Assembly: GCF_002803065.1 (NCBI RefSeq)
Contig: NZ_NNBL01000034.1
Span: 16,719 to 80,718, forward strand
Length of the DNA: 64,000 nt
Reading direction: 5' to 3'
DNA from: Streptomyces sp. CB01635
Lineage (GTDB): Bacteria; Actinomycetota; Actinomycetes; Streptomycetales; Streptomycetaceae
Below are positions 1-8,263 of this stretch, in pieces (the stretch's first letter is position 1; every line of letters starts with the position of its first letter). Below the pieces are notes generated by a model, which made no database searches, was not told the origin of the DNA, and saw only the letters and a list, made by a program, of their open reading frames with translations. Both the position numbers and the translations under genes were made by a program.

Positions 1-741
1 CTGCTCGCCCTCGGCGGGGTCGCACTCCTCGCTGTCGCAGCAACGGCATGCACCACGGACGGTGACTCGGCCAACACAACTGTGGAATCAAAATCGTTCG
101 ACTTCAGCGGCAACAGTCTGACCGTGAAGTCCAACTCCGCCGACCTCGAATTTGTAGCCGCCGACGTCGAGGGTGTTCAGGTGGAACGGCAGGTCAGCGG
201 CACGAAAGTGGGCGGGGAAAACGACCCCGGATGGCAGCTCGAAGGGAGCACTCTCAAACTTTCGCTGGACTGCACCGGGATCTCCATCAACTGCAAGGCG
301 AAGTACATCGTGAAGGTACCGCGCGACGTCGCGATCACGGCCGAGAACGACAAGGGCCTCATTAAAGCCACAGGCTTCACTGCCGATTTTTCGGCCAAGG
401 CCGGAAACAGCGACGTGCAGTTGTCGGACCTCAGCGGAGCCCACCTGGATCTGGAAGGTAGCGACGGAAACATAAAAGGCGACAGGATCTCCGCAAAATC
501 AGTCACCGCCACCTCAAGGAACGGTGACAACAACCTGAGCCTGGCCTCCGTACCTACCCTCGTCGATATGCAAAGCCAGGACGGCAACATTAAGCTCAAC
601 CTGCCGGAGGCGACATACGCAGTCGACACGGCCGCGAAAAAGGGCGACATCACCGTGGATGTCACCAAAGGCGACATGAGCGGCCATGTTGTGAGGGCTC
701 ACACGCGCAACGGCGATATTGTCATTGGTAAGGCATCTTAG
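1..741 (+). CDS. DUF4097-type beta-strand-repeat lipoprotein (5' end outside window)
   Basis: The frame is open from base 1, so the true start lies before the window. The first codons read as the end of a lipoprotein signal peptide: a Leu/Ala/Val-rich stretch ending in ATAC, with the lipidated Cys at codon 17. The following 230 residues are a series of short, regularly spaced beta-strand-like repeats (N-S-D-V, G-N-I-K, G-D-I-T, G-D-I-V), the pattern of the DUF4097 family of secreted or membrane-attached right-handed beta-helix proteins. An internal GTG at 82 would exclude the signal sequence and is unlikely to be the start. It would be anchored outside the membrane. Its function is unknown in the family, though some members sit in envelope-stress loci. 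No partner gene is visible on the left. Confidence 0.75.
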   Translation: MLALGGVALLAVAATACTTDGDSANTTVESKSFDFSGNSLTVKSNSADLEFVAADVEGVQVERQVSGTKVGGENDPGWQLEGSTLKLSLDCTGISINCKAKYIVKVPRDVAITAENDKGLIKATGFTADFSAKAGNSDVQLSDLSGAHLDLEGSDGNIKGDRISAKSVTATSRNGDNNLSLASVPTLVDMQSQDGNIKLNLPEATYAVDTAAKKGDITVDVTKGDMSGHVVRAHTRNGDIVIGKAS

Positions 742-1283
742 CTCTGGCGCCATAGGCGGTCTTCATCAGAATCAGGTCGGACTGACTCCCGCGTGGCTCC
801 GGCGGGACGTGTAGCCATCTGTGCAGCAATATCGCTCGATCGTGAGAACTATCCGAATTGGGCGACTTAGTATTTCTGACACCGAAGCTGCCAGAAGCTC
901 CGCTGCAGCATCAAGCGCATCACCAACATCGTGAAGACGGCCCTTGCTCTTCGCCTCAGCCTGAGAGCGAAAAATTCGAGATGGAGTCGTAGAAAGGGTG
1001 AGCATTCACCCTTTCATTGACCATGGCGACCTGTAAGTCCACGCCAGTCCATAGCGCCATCCGTCGGCGCAGTCGATCAATCACTGCCCCCACCCTCTGG
1101 AGTCCCGCAGCCTTCGCGACGGGAAAGGCGGATTGACTCGCAGGTCCTGGACGCCGGGGGGTTTCCCCACTATATGGTGGCCTGCATACCCGGATGGGTC
1201 CGAGTGAGTCTTTTCAGTCAGGCTGAAAGTGTTCGGTCGATTCCCCAGGCCGTGCAGAACGAAAATAGATCAGGAAACAAATA
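742..1283. other. Gene-free stretch with one strong hairpin
   Basis: I see no convincing gene here. A perfect 10-bp inverted repeat with a 4-nt loop lies at 992-1015 (arms GAAAGGGTGA and TCACCCTTTC). It could be a terminator-like structure or an operator. On the minus strand it would cover the ribosome-binding site and start codon of a 77-codon open frame (1005 down to 772) whose product resembles nothing I know and whose codon use is unconvincing. The stretch next to 1284 should hold the promoter of the D,D-carboxypeptidase gene, but no consensus -10/-35 pair stands out. Confidence 0.4.
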
Positions 1284-2936
1284 GTGTCTAGTAGATTCTC
1301 GCGCATCGTTAGGTTCAGGGCCCGTCGGGTACGGCCGCGTGCAACTCTAATACTTGCTACTTCATTGGCGGCCGCTGTCACAATGTCGGCATGCTCTAAC
1401 GACTCCACGGACCATTCAGTTCTTCCATCGCAAAATGCTACGCGAGTAAGTGCCGACCTGCAGAAATTCATGAACACGCCACCGTGGTCGTCAGGTAAGT
1501 GGGGTGTGCAAGTAGCCGACCTGAAGACCGGAGAAGTCATCCAATCGAAGGGTGCCAATTCTCAGTTCCTGACCGGCTCGACGGCCAAGACCTTTGCGGT
1601 AAGTGCCGCGCTCGATGTCCTGGGCGACGACCATCGCTTCCGCACTCCGGTGTTCCATTCAGGTACTGTATCGCCTGACGGGCGGCTTTCAGGAAATCTG
1701 ATTATGGTGGGCAGCGGCGATCTGGCACTCGGTGGGCGGACCACTGTGTCAGGAACACTCGACGTACCTGACTTCGACCACTATGACGCCAATGCTGTAC
1801 CTGGGATGGCGACCCTTACCCAAGAGGATCCGCTGGCAGGCATCAACGAACTGGCTCGGCAGGTTGCTGCGAGCGGTGTCCGTCAGATTGACGGCGACGT
1901 GGTGATTGACAATCGACTCTGGGACCCGGTGTCGATCGGCGGGGTGCCGGTCACCCCAACCGTCATCAATGACAACCTGATTGACGTGCTTATCACGCCG
2001 GGCGCCCCCGGCGAGCAGGCGAAGGTTGACTGGCGCCCGAAGACAGCGGCCTTCAGCGTCGACGCACAGGTGGCAACCACGCCTGCTGGAAGCAAGCCGA
2101 CGGTGACGACCGAAAGTGTCACCCCTGGGCATATCCGGGTGCGAGGTTCAGTACCCGCGGATGCGAAGGCTCCCTTCGTGACGACGTACCAAGTCCCTGA
2201 CCCGGCGGTCTTTGCTCGAACCGTCCTTATCGAGGCACTGGCTCGAAATGGCGTCAGCGTGACTGCCCCCCGGATAGGAGCAAACCCCAGCAGTAAGCTC
2301 CCGCCGTCGAAGGATGTGATGGCCATGCCTGTATCGGCAACCTATACATCGCCGCCTTTCAAGGAATACGCAAAGCTGATCAACAAGGTCAGTCACAACC
2401 TCGGGGCGAATCTTCTGCCACCTCTGATGGCAGTGCAGCGTGGCCAACGGACCTACGCGGACGGGATGAAGATCGAGCGAGAATTTCTTGCTCGCGCCGG
2501 TGTCGACCCGAAGTCGTTCACTCTGGTCGACGCCCAGGGCCTCCCCGGCGACAAGGCGACGCCGACTGCGCAGATTTCATTGCTGCGGTACCTTGCCCGG
2601 CAGGACGACTTTGACGTCTTCTATGACTCCATGCCGAGTATGGGGGTCGATGGTTCGCTTGCCGATGTCATCGAGCGAACCAATCCTGCCGCAGGGCGCA
2701 TCCGGGCGAAGACTGGCACCTTGGTCAGCGCTTACAAGGGAAAACTAGCTCTCGGTACGAAGGCGCTCGCAGGATATATTGATGCGAAAGACGGCCACCG
2801 CTATGTCTTTGCGATATATGCGAATAACATCCCGGTGCCCAGTAATTCCGTGAGTGATGCCATCGACCTCGCACTCAGGGCCAACAAGCAACTGGGAGCG
2901 ATGGCTGCCGAAATCTACAAGTCACCCAAGGCGTAA
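1284..2936 (+). CDS. dacB: D-alanyl-D-alanine carboxypeptidase/endopeptidase, PBP4 (DacB, peptidase S13) type, lipoprotein
   Basis: 550 aa. The three penicillin-binding motifs are present: S99-T-A-K102, S370-H-N372 and K476-T-G. The roughly 270-residue gap between the first two is the hallmark insertion of the class-C low-molecular-weight PBPs (S13). It should remove the terminal D-Ala from peptidoglycan stem peptides or cut cross-links outside the membrane. The N-terminus is Arg-rich, then hydrophobic, and ends MSAC with Cys37, so it is probably a lipoprotein rather than freely secreted, although Met at -3 is not ideal for a lipobox. GTG at 1284 is chosen because AGGAA at 1272-1276 lies at a suitable distance. 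It is a single-gene unit, followed by a transposase remnant. It releases D-Ala, which may or may not be relevant to the D-amino-acid block starting at 3.5 kb. Confidence 0.92.
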   Translation: MSSRFSRIVRFRARRVRPRATLILATSLAAAVTMSACSNDSTDHSVLPSQNATRVSADLQKFMNTPPWSSGKWGVQVADLKTGEVIQSKGANSQFLTGSTAKTFAVSAALDVLGDDHRFRTPVFHSGTVSPDGRLSGNLIMVGSGDLALGGRTTVSGTLDVPDFDHYDANAVPGMATLTQEDPLAGINELARQVAASGVRQIDGDVVIDNRLWDPVSIGGVPVTPTVINDNLIDVLITPGAPGEQAKVDWRPKTAAFSVDAQVATTPAGSKPTVTTESVTPGHIRVRGSVPADAKAPFVTTYQVPDPAVFARTVLIEALARNGVSVTAPRIGANPSSKLPPSKDVMAMPVSATYTSPPFKEYAKLINKVSHNLGANLLPPLMAVQRGQRTYADGMKIEREFLARAGVDPKSFTLVDAQGLPGDKATPTAQISLLRYLARQDDFDVFYDSMPSMGVDGSLADVIERTNPAAGRIRAKTGTLVSAYKGKLALGTKALAGYIDAKDGHRYVFAIYANNIPVPSNSVSDAIDLALRANKQLGAMAAEIYKSPKA

Positions 2937-3017
2937 TGGATACGTGATGCGGCCGCCCGGATTTCCGGCGCCCATGATGGCCGCACCAAGCCGGCGGCCC
3001 AGGCATTGTTTCTCGGA

Positions 3018-3435
3018 TCATGTGCCGAGCCATATCAGGAGTGCTGCGAGTGTGACGGTGCTGAGGTAGATGTAGGCCCGCTTTTCGTAGCGGGTGGCGA
3101 CGGCTCGGAAGCCCTTCAACCGGTTGATGGCGCGTTCGACGGTGTTGCGCTTCTTGTAGCGCTCGCCGTCGAACCCGGTAGGTCGACCGCCTCGGGAGCC
3201 ACGGTTTCGACGTTGTTGCTGCTGGTCGAGACATTCGGGGTCGTCGTAGGTACCGGCGGTTTTCCCCGGCGTTGGGACGGGTGCGGGGGCGACCAAAGTG
3301 CCGGGACGATGGGTACGGCATCTTGCGCTGCTCTGCGGTCCCGGGCACGTTCAGCCCGGAGGAGGAGCAGCACTCCCGGGCCAGGTTCGTCGGCGTGCAT
3401 GAACAGGCCGCCACGAGTTCGTCGGCATGGACCAA
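3018..3435 (-). pseudogene. IS5-family transposase remnant (C-terminal part, deleted and frameshifted)
   Basis: On the minus strand, two frames carry pieces of one transposase. The upstream piece (about 3250-3330) reads FGRPRTRPNA then GENRRYLRR, where the family has a longer stretch containing the second catalytic Asp, so an internal deletion has occurred. The downstream piece, in another frame, reads RGSRGGRPTGFD, YKKRNTVERAINRLKG and ends in a hydrophobic tail with stop at 3018. The catalytic Glu region (NTVER) survives, but the N-terminus and at least one Asp are gone, so it is inactive. It marks the left boundary of the D-peptide block. Confidence 0.8.
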
Positions 3436-3517
3436 CAGCGGTGCCTGATCCCCCTCCTAGGGTCGCACTTGGAGACCAGCAGGTGCTCCAGTGCGTCCTC
3501 GACGAGGAGACGAAAGC

Positions 3518-4993
3518 ATGCAGACACTTTTGCGTGGCGGCCGTGTCATTGATCCGGGAACAGGATTCGACGGCATCGCCGACGTCCTCGTGTCCGACGG
3601 CGTGGTCAGGGCTGTCGCCGCGGGGCTCGACGTGCCACCAGGATGCGAGGTCGTCGACGTCTCGGGGTTGGTCGTCGGCCCGGGGTTCGTCGACCTGCAC
3701 AGCCACGTGCACTCCATCGCGGGGCAGCGGCTGCAGGCCATGGACGGTGTGACGACGGCCCTCGACCTGGAGTCGGGACTCATGCCCATCGGGCGTGCGT
3801 ATGCCGAGGCCGCTGCGGACGGACGCCCGCTGCACTACGGCTTCTCCGCCTCGTGGGGTGGTGCCCGGGCCCAGGTGCTCGCCGGCATCCAGCCGGACGC
3901 ACAGATCGGGAGCGGCCTTGCGGTCCTTGGAAACCCGGCATGGCAGCGCTCCTCCACCGATCGCGAACTCGCGGAGTGGCTGGCCCTGATCGAAGGTGAG
4001 CTGGCCGCCGGAGCGCTCGGCATTGGGGTCCTTCTCGGGTACGCGCCACACAGTGAGCCTGCTGAGTTCCTTGCTGTCGCCCGGCTTGCCGCGAAGGCGG
4101 GTGTGCCGACGTATACCCACGTTCGTGAGCTGGTCGAGGTGGATCCCAGCACTCCGGCCGACGGCTCCGAGGAGATCGTCATTGCCGCGGCGGAGACCGG
4201 CGCCGCGATGCACCACTGTCACGTCAATAGCACTTCGGGCCATCACATTGACCGAGTACTCGGCGTGTTGGACGGTTCACGGCGGTCGGGGTCTCGGGTG
4301 ACGGTCGAGGCCTACCCGTACGGGGCGGGCAGCACGGCGATCGGTGCGGTCTTCCTCGACGTCGAACGGCTGCGGATGAAGGGTCTGTCCCCGTCGAGCG
4401 TCGTGATGCTCGAATCGGGGGAACGCATCGCCGACGCGGGGCGCCTGCGGCAGTTGCGCAACAGTGACCCCGGGGCGCCCTGCCTTCTGGAGTTCCTCGA
4501 CGAGGGCAACCCGCGCGAACTCGCGATGCTGCACCAGGCGTTGGCCTTCCCGGACGCGATCGTGGCCAGTGACGCGATGCCGGTCTACTGGCCCGACGGC
4601 AGCAACGACAGCACCGAGTGGCCACTGCCGCCCGGGGGAACGACGCACCCGCGCACCGCGGGAACGTTCACCAAGACGCTGCGCGTGATGGTGCGGGAGA
4701 GCGGCGCCTGGGACTGGCCGGAAGCGTTCCGGCGCTGTGCCCACCTGCCGGCGCGAGTCCTCGACGACGTGGCGCCGGGCGCGCGGGCGAAGGGACACCT
4801 CGGCGTCGGTGCGGACGCCGACATCGTCGTACTCGACCCCGTGGCGATCACCGATTGCGCCACCTACTTCGACTCCACGCGGCCGTCCGTGGGCGTGCGG
4901 CACTTGTTCGTCGGTGGTGTCCCGGTGGTCAGTGCGGGGGAGCTTCAGGTCGACGCGCTTGCCGGACAGCCGCTGCGAGGTGAGCCGCGATGA
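3518..4993 (+). CDS. N-acyl-D-amino-acid deacylase-like amidohydrolase
   Basis: 491 aa, amidohydrolase superfamily (metal-dependent TIM barrel). The N-terminus has the beta-sandwich typical of D-aminoacylases and dihydroorotases (LLRGGRVIDPG, GLVVGPGFVDLHSHVH), where HSH supplies metal ligands. Later His residues (CHVNSTSGHH) and the SDAMP segment fit the rest of the metal site. The C-terminal strand GHLGVGADADIVVLDP closes the sandwich. The family includes N-acyl-D-Glu/D-Asp deacylases, so release of free D-amino acids from N-acyl forms is the best guess; the exact substrate cannot be read. ATG 3518 is chosen over upstream GTG 3491 because GAGGAG (3504-3509) is well placed. Its stop overlaps the next start (ATGA at 4990), so the two are translationally coupled. 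First gene of the block. Confidence 0.82.
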   Translation: MQTLLRGGRVIDPGTGFDGIADVLVSDGVVRAVAAGLDVPPGCEVVDVSGLVVGPGFVDLHSHVHSIAGQRLQAMDGVTTALDLESGLMPIGRAYAEAAADGRPLHYGFSASWGGARAQVLAGIQPDAQIGSGLAVLGNPAWQRSSTDRELAEWLALIEGELAAGALGIGVLLGYAPHSEPAEFLAVARLAAKAGVPTYTHVRELVEVDPSTPADGSEEIVIAAAETGAAMHHCHVNSTSGHHIDRVLGVLDGSRRSGSRVTVEAYPYGAGSTAIGAVFLDVERLRMKGLSPSSVVMLESGERIADAGRLRQLRNSDPGAPCLLEFLDEGNPRELAMLHQALAFPDAIVASDAMPVYWPDGSNDSTEWPLPPGGTTHPRTAGTFTKTLRVMVRESGAWDWPEAFRRCAHLPARVLDDVAPGARAKGHLGVGADADIVVLDPVAITDCATYFDSTRPSVGVRHLFVGGVPVVSAGELQVDALAGQPLRGEPR

Positions 4994-6102
4994 CGGCGAC
5001 GCGCGCCGAAACGACGGTGGAGGCGCTCCTCGCCGACATCGAGACCCTGGTGCGGTGCGAGTCGCCGTCGTCCGACCACGAAGCCGTCGCCCGCAGCGCA
5101 GACGTCGTGGCGGCGCTGGGGCGCAGGCTGCTGGAGGCGGAACCGGATCGCGTGGTGATCGACGGGTGTACGCATCTGAGGTGGCGGTTCGGCGAGGCGC
5201 CGCGTGTGCTGCTGCTCGGACACCACGACACGGTGTGGCCCACCGGATCGCTGGAGACGCACCCGTATTCCGTCCTGGACGGAGTGCTGCGCGGGCCGGG
5301 TTGCTTCGACATGAAGGCGGGCGTCGTGATGGCACTGCACGCCGCTGCGGCTGCCGGGAACCGGTCGGGTCTTTCGATCCTCGTCACCGGTGACGAGGAG
5401 ATCGGCTCCCCGTCGTCGCGGCGCCTGATCGAGGAAGAGGCTCGCGGCTGCAAAGCGGTCTTCGTGCTGGAGGCGTCGGCCGACGGCGGAGCGCTCAAGT
5501 GCCGCCGCAAGGGCGTCTCCCTGTACCGGATCGACGTGGACGGCCGGGCCGCGCACGCCGGGCTCGAACCGGAAAAGGGAGTGAACGCCGGGGTGGAGGT
5601 GGCGCACCAGATCCTCGCCGTCGCCGCACTTGCCGATGCCGAACGGGGTACGACCGTCGTGCCGACGGCATTGTCCGCCGGCACCACCACGAACACCGTT
5701 CCCGCCCATGCCGGCGTGGCGGTCGACGTGCGTGTGTGGGACGAGGCGGAACAGCGGCGGGTCGATCAGGCCGTGCGGGACCTCCGGCCCGTACTCGACG
5801 GCTCGCGGATCCGGATCTCGGGTGGTATCAACCGCCCTCCGCTGCAGGAGAACACGTCCTCGGGGCTGTTCGACCTCGCCGCAACGCTCGCCGGCGAACT
5901 CGGCCTCGGAATTCTCACCGCCGCCGCCGTCGGCGGCGCCTCGGACGGGAACTTCACCGCAGGCCTCGGGGTCCCCACCCTGGACGGCCTCGGCGCAGTG
6001 GGCGGCGGTGCGCACGCGGACGACGAACACGTCGTCGTCGCCGAACTGCCGCGGCGCACCGCCCTGCTGACCGCCCTGATCGACGCCGTGTTGGCGAAAT
6101 GA
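4990..6102 (+). CDS. M20-family metallo-deacylase/carboxypeptidase (probable N-succinyl/N-acyl-L-amino-acid hydrolase)
   Basis: 370 aa. Di-zinc M20 signature: HHDTVWP (first His and the Asp next to the catalytic site), CFDMKAG (bridging Asp), GDEEIGS (catalytic and metal Glu pair) and, near the C-terminus, GGGAHADDEH (last His). A lid/dimerisation domain occupies the middle third. The closest broad type is the glutamate carboxypeptidase/ArgE-DapE group. In the described N-succinylamino-acid racemase pathway an M20 enzyme hydrolyses the N-succinyl-L-amino acid. The immediate neighbours here are a GNAT and that racemase, so this role is likely, but it is inferred from context. The start overlaps the amidohydrolase stop by 4 bp. 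No signal peptide, so cytoplasmic. Confidence 0.88.
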   Translation: MTATRAETTVEALLADIETLVRCESPSSDHEAVARSADVVAALGRRLLEAEPDRVVIDGCTHLRWRFGEAPRVLLLGHHDTVWPTGSLETHPYSVLDGVLRGPGCFDMKAGVVMALHAAAAAGNRSGLSILVTGDEEIGSPSSRRLIEEEARGCKAVFVLEASADGGALKCRRKGVSLYRIDVDGRAAHAGLEPEKGVNAGVEVAHQILAVAALADAERGTTVVPTALSAGTTTNTVPAHAGVAVDVRVWDEAEQRRVDQAVRDLRPVLDGSRIRISGGINRPPLQENTSSGLFDLAATLAGELGLGILTAAAVGGASDGNFTAGLGVPTLDGLGAVGGGAHADDEHVVVAELPRRTALLTALIDAVLAK

Positions 6103-6187
6103 GCTCCGTGCGCCACGACGAACGCGGCGGACAACCCTGGTGCGGCACCACGGTGGCCCGCCCGGTAAGCCCGGAAAGGACAGTCCC

Positions 6188-7084
6188 GTGACCGATCTTG
6201 CGACACCTGAGTCAGGTCTGGTTTCCCCGGCCGTGAGCGCGGCCGCGCTGGCCGCCGCGACCGCTGCGGCCGCCGCCTCACATGTGGAAATCCGGGCCCT
6301 GACCGAGGTGTCGGACCTGACCGAGGTCTGCCGGCTCTTCGCCTCGATCTGGCAGCCGGGCGCCGGTGCCCAACCGGTGACGACCGAGCTGCTGCGGGCG
6401 ATGGCAGCGGCGGGGAACTACGTCGCAGGGGTGTATGAAGGGGACGAGCTTCTGGGAGCCTGCCTCGGCTTCTTCGGCAGCCCGGCCAAGGCGAGCCTGC
6501 ACAGCCACATCGCGGGGGTCGCGCCGCGAGGTCTCGGCCGGGGGATCGGGTTCGCCCTCAAACTTCACCAGCGCGCCTGGGCGTTGCGCCAGCACGTCTC
6601 GCTGATCACCTGGACGTTCGATCCCCTGGTGCGCCGGAACGCGCACTTCAACCTGGTCAAGCTCGGCGCCGATCCGGCGCGCTACCTGCCCGACTTCTAC
6701 GGGCCGATGCGCGACGGCATCAACGGCGCGGGTGACACCGACCGGCTGATGGTCCGTTGGAACCTTTCGGGCCCGGCGGCCTCCGCCGCTTCGCTCGGCG
6801 AGCCCGCCCGGCTCGACGCCGCTGCGCTGCGAGAGCGCGGTGCGGCAGCTGCCCTGTCGGTCGCACCTGACGGGGGACCGCTGACCGCAGTGGCGGACGG
6901 GCCGGTCGTGCTGGTCGGCGTGCCGCCGGACATCGAGGCACTCCGGCGCATGGACCCGGGTCAGGGCCAGGCATGGCGCGTGGCGCTGCGGGAGGTGTTG
7001 GGAGGCCTGATGGCGGAGGAAGCCAGGGTCATCGGATTCGATCGTGCCGGCTGGTACGTGGTCTCAAGGGAGAAGTCGTCATGA
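6188..7084 (+). CDS. GNAT-family acyltransferase (probable D-amino-acid N-succinyltransferase)
   Basis: 298 aa. The GNAT core is recognisable: EVSDLTEVCRLFASIW, then a beta-strand pair ending GACLGFFGS, then the acyl-CoA loop GVAPRGLGRGIGFALK (Q/RxxGxG/A type), and ITWTFDPLVRRNAHFN. This last segment and RYLPDFYGPM with DRLMVRW are typical of the large GNATs found beside N-acylamino-acid racemases. In that pathway the enzyme puts a succinyl or acetyl group on the amino acid before racemisation. GTG 6188 is preferred, with GGAAAGGA at 6175-6182 upstream; an upstream start at 6140 would overlap no RBS. The stop overlaps the racemase start (ATGA at 7081), so the two are coupled. The C-terminal 70 residues are less conserved in type. 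Confidence 0.85.
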   Translation: MTDLATPESGLVSPAVSAAALAAATAAAAASHVEIRALTEVSDLTEVCRLFASIWQPGAGAQPVTTELLRAMAAAGNYVAGVYEGDELLGACLGFFGSPAKASLHSHIAGVAPRGLGRGIGFALKLHQRAWALRQHVSLITWTFDPLVRRNAHFNLVKLGADPARYLPDFYGPMRDGINGAGDTDRLMVRWNLSGPAASAASLGEPARLDAAALRERGAAAALSVAPDGGPLTAVADGPVVLVGVPPDIEALRRMDPGQGQAWRVALREVLGGLMAEEARVIGFDRAGWYVVSREKSS

Positions 7085-8187
7085 AGCCCAGTGGTGTAGA
7101 ACTTCTGCGTGTCCAGATGCCGTTGGTGGCACCGTTCCGGACGTCGTTCGGTACGCAGAACGTACGGGAACTGCTCCTCGTACGCGTCGTGACGCCGAAC
7201 GGCGAGGGCTGGGGCGAGTGCGTCACCATGGGAGGGCCGCTCTACTCCTCGGAATACGTGGACGGCGCCGAACACGTGCTGCGGAATTTCCTGGTCCCGG
7301 CCCTGATGGAGGCGGGTGAGGTCACCGCGAGCCAAGTCGCGCCCCTTTTGGCCAGGTTCAAGGGGCACCGGATGGCTAAGGCGGCGCTCGAAATGGCCGT
7401 GCTCGACGCCGAACTGCGTGCACACGACCTGTCCTTCGCCGCCGTGCTCGGGTCCACCCGGGACTCCGTTCCGTGCGGGGTCTCGGTCGGAATTATGGAC
7501 TCCGTCCCCCAACTCCTCGACGTCGTGGGCGGCTATCTCGACGCAGGCTACGTGCGGATCAAGCTGAAGATCGAACCCGGCTGGGACGTCGAGCCGGTGC
7601 GAGCGGTGAGGGAGCGCTTCGGCGACGACGTGCTGCTGCAGGTCGACGCCAACACGGCGTACACGCTGTCCGACGTGTCCCAGCTCGCCCGTCTGGACCC
7701 TTTCGAGCTCCTCCTCATCGAGCAGCCCCTGGACGAGGAGGATCTCCTGGGCCACGCCGAGCTGGCCCGTCGGATCCGCACGCCGATCTGCCTTGACGAG
7801 TCGATCGTGTCCGCCCGATCCGCTGCCGACGCGATCACGCTCGGCGCCTGTCGCATCGTGAACATCAAGCCCGGCCGGGTCGGCGGATACCTCGAGGCGC
7901 GGCGGGTGCACGATGTCTGCGCCGCCCACGGGATACCCGTGTGGTGCGGTGGCATGATCGAGACCGGGCTCGGGCGGGCGGCCAACGTCGCGCTCGCCTC
8001 GTTGCCCGGGTTCACCCTGCCCGGAGATACCTCGGCGTCGGACCGGTTCTACCGGACCGACATCACCGAACCGTTCGTCCTGAAGGATGGACATCTGCCG
8101 GTGCCCCAGGGGCCAGGCCTCGGTGTCACGCCGATTCCCGACCTGCTGGCGGAGGTCACCACCTCGACGGTGTGGCTCGGTTCGTAG
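7081..8187 (+). CDS. N-acylamino-acid / N-succinylamino-acid racemase (enolase superfamily, OSBS-like)
   Basis: 368 aa. Catalytic residues fall exactly where they do in the Amycolatopsis N-acylamino-acid racemase: K161-L-K163 (general base), D189, E214 and D239 (Mg ligands), and K263 (second base). Surrounding segments such as RIKLKIEPGWDVEPV, LLQVDANTAYT, IEQPLDEEDL, ICLDESIVSA and NIKPGRVGGY are also recalled from that enzyme. It interconverts N-acyl (probably N-succinyl) D- and L-amino acids. Relatives also make o-succinylbenzoate for menaquinone, but there are no menaquinone genes here and the GNAT and M20 neighbours point to amino-acid metabolism. The start is fixed by the 4-bp overlap with the GNAT gene and by N-terminal similarity. 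Cytoplasmic. It is the most diagnostic gene of the block. Confidence 0.95.
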   Translation: MKPSGVELLRVQMPLVAPFRTSFGTQNVRELLLVRVVTPNGEGWGECVTMGGPLYSSEYVDGAEHVLRNFLVPALMEAGEVTASQVAPLLARFKGHRMAKAALEMAVLDAELRAHDLSFAAVLGSTRDSVPCGVSVGIMDSVPQLLDVVGGYLDAGYVRIKLKIEPGWDVEPVRAVRERFGDDVLLQVDANTAYTLSDVSQLARLDPFELLLIEQPLDEEDLLGHAELARRIRTPICLDESIVSARSAADAITLGACRIVNIKPGRVGGYLEARRVHDVCAAHGIPVWCGGMIETGLGRAANVALASLPGFTLPGDTSASDRFYRTDITEPFVLKDGHLPVPQGPGLGVTPIPDLLAEVTTSTVWLGS

Positions 8188-8263
8188 CACCCGACGAATT
8201 CGTCGTGAAATCCGGTCGGATCGGACCAACAGGTTCCGGTGCGGCCGGAGTTACCTTTGGGCG

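Noticed and set aside
772..1005. A 77-codon minus-strand gene
   Set aside because: No recognisable family and the start is buried in a perfect hairpin; evidence too weak.
6188..7084. GNAT as aminoglycoside acetyltransferase
   Set aside because: Its direct overlap with the racemase and linkage to the M20 gene fit the amino-acid N-acylation pathway better.
7081..8187. o-Succinylbenzoate synthase of menaquinone synthesis
   Set aside because: No menaquinone genes nearby; N-acylamino-acid racemase similarity and neighbours are more specific.
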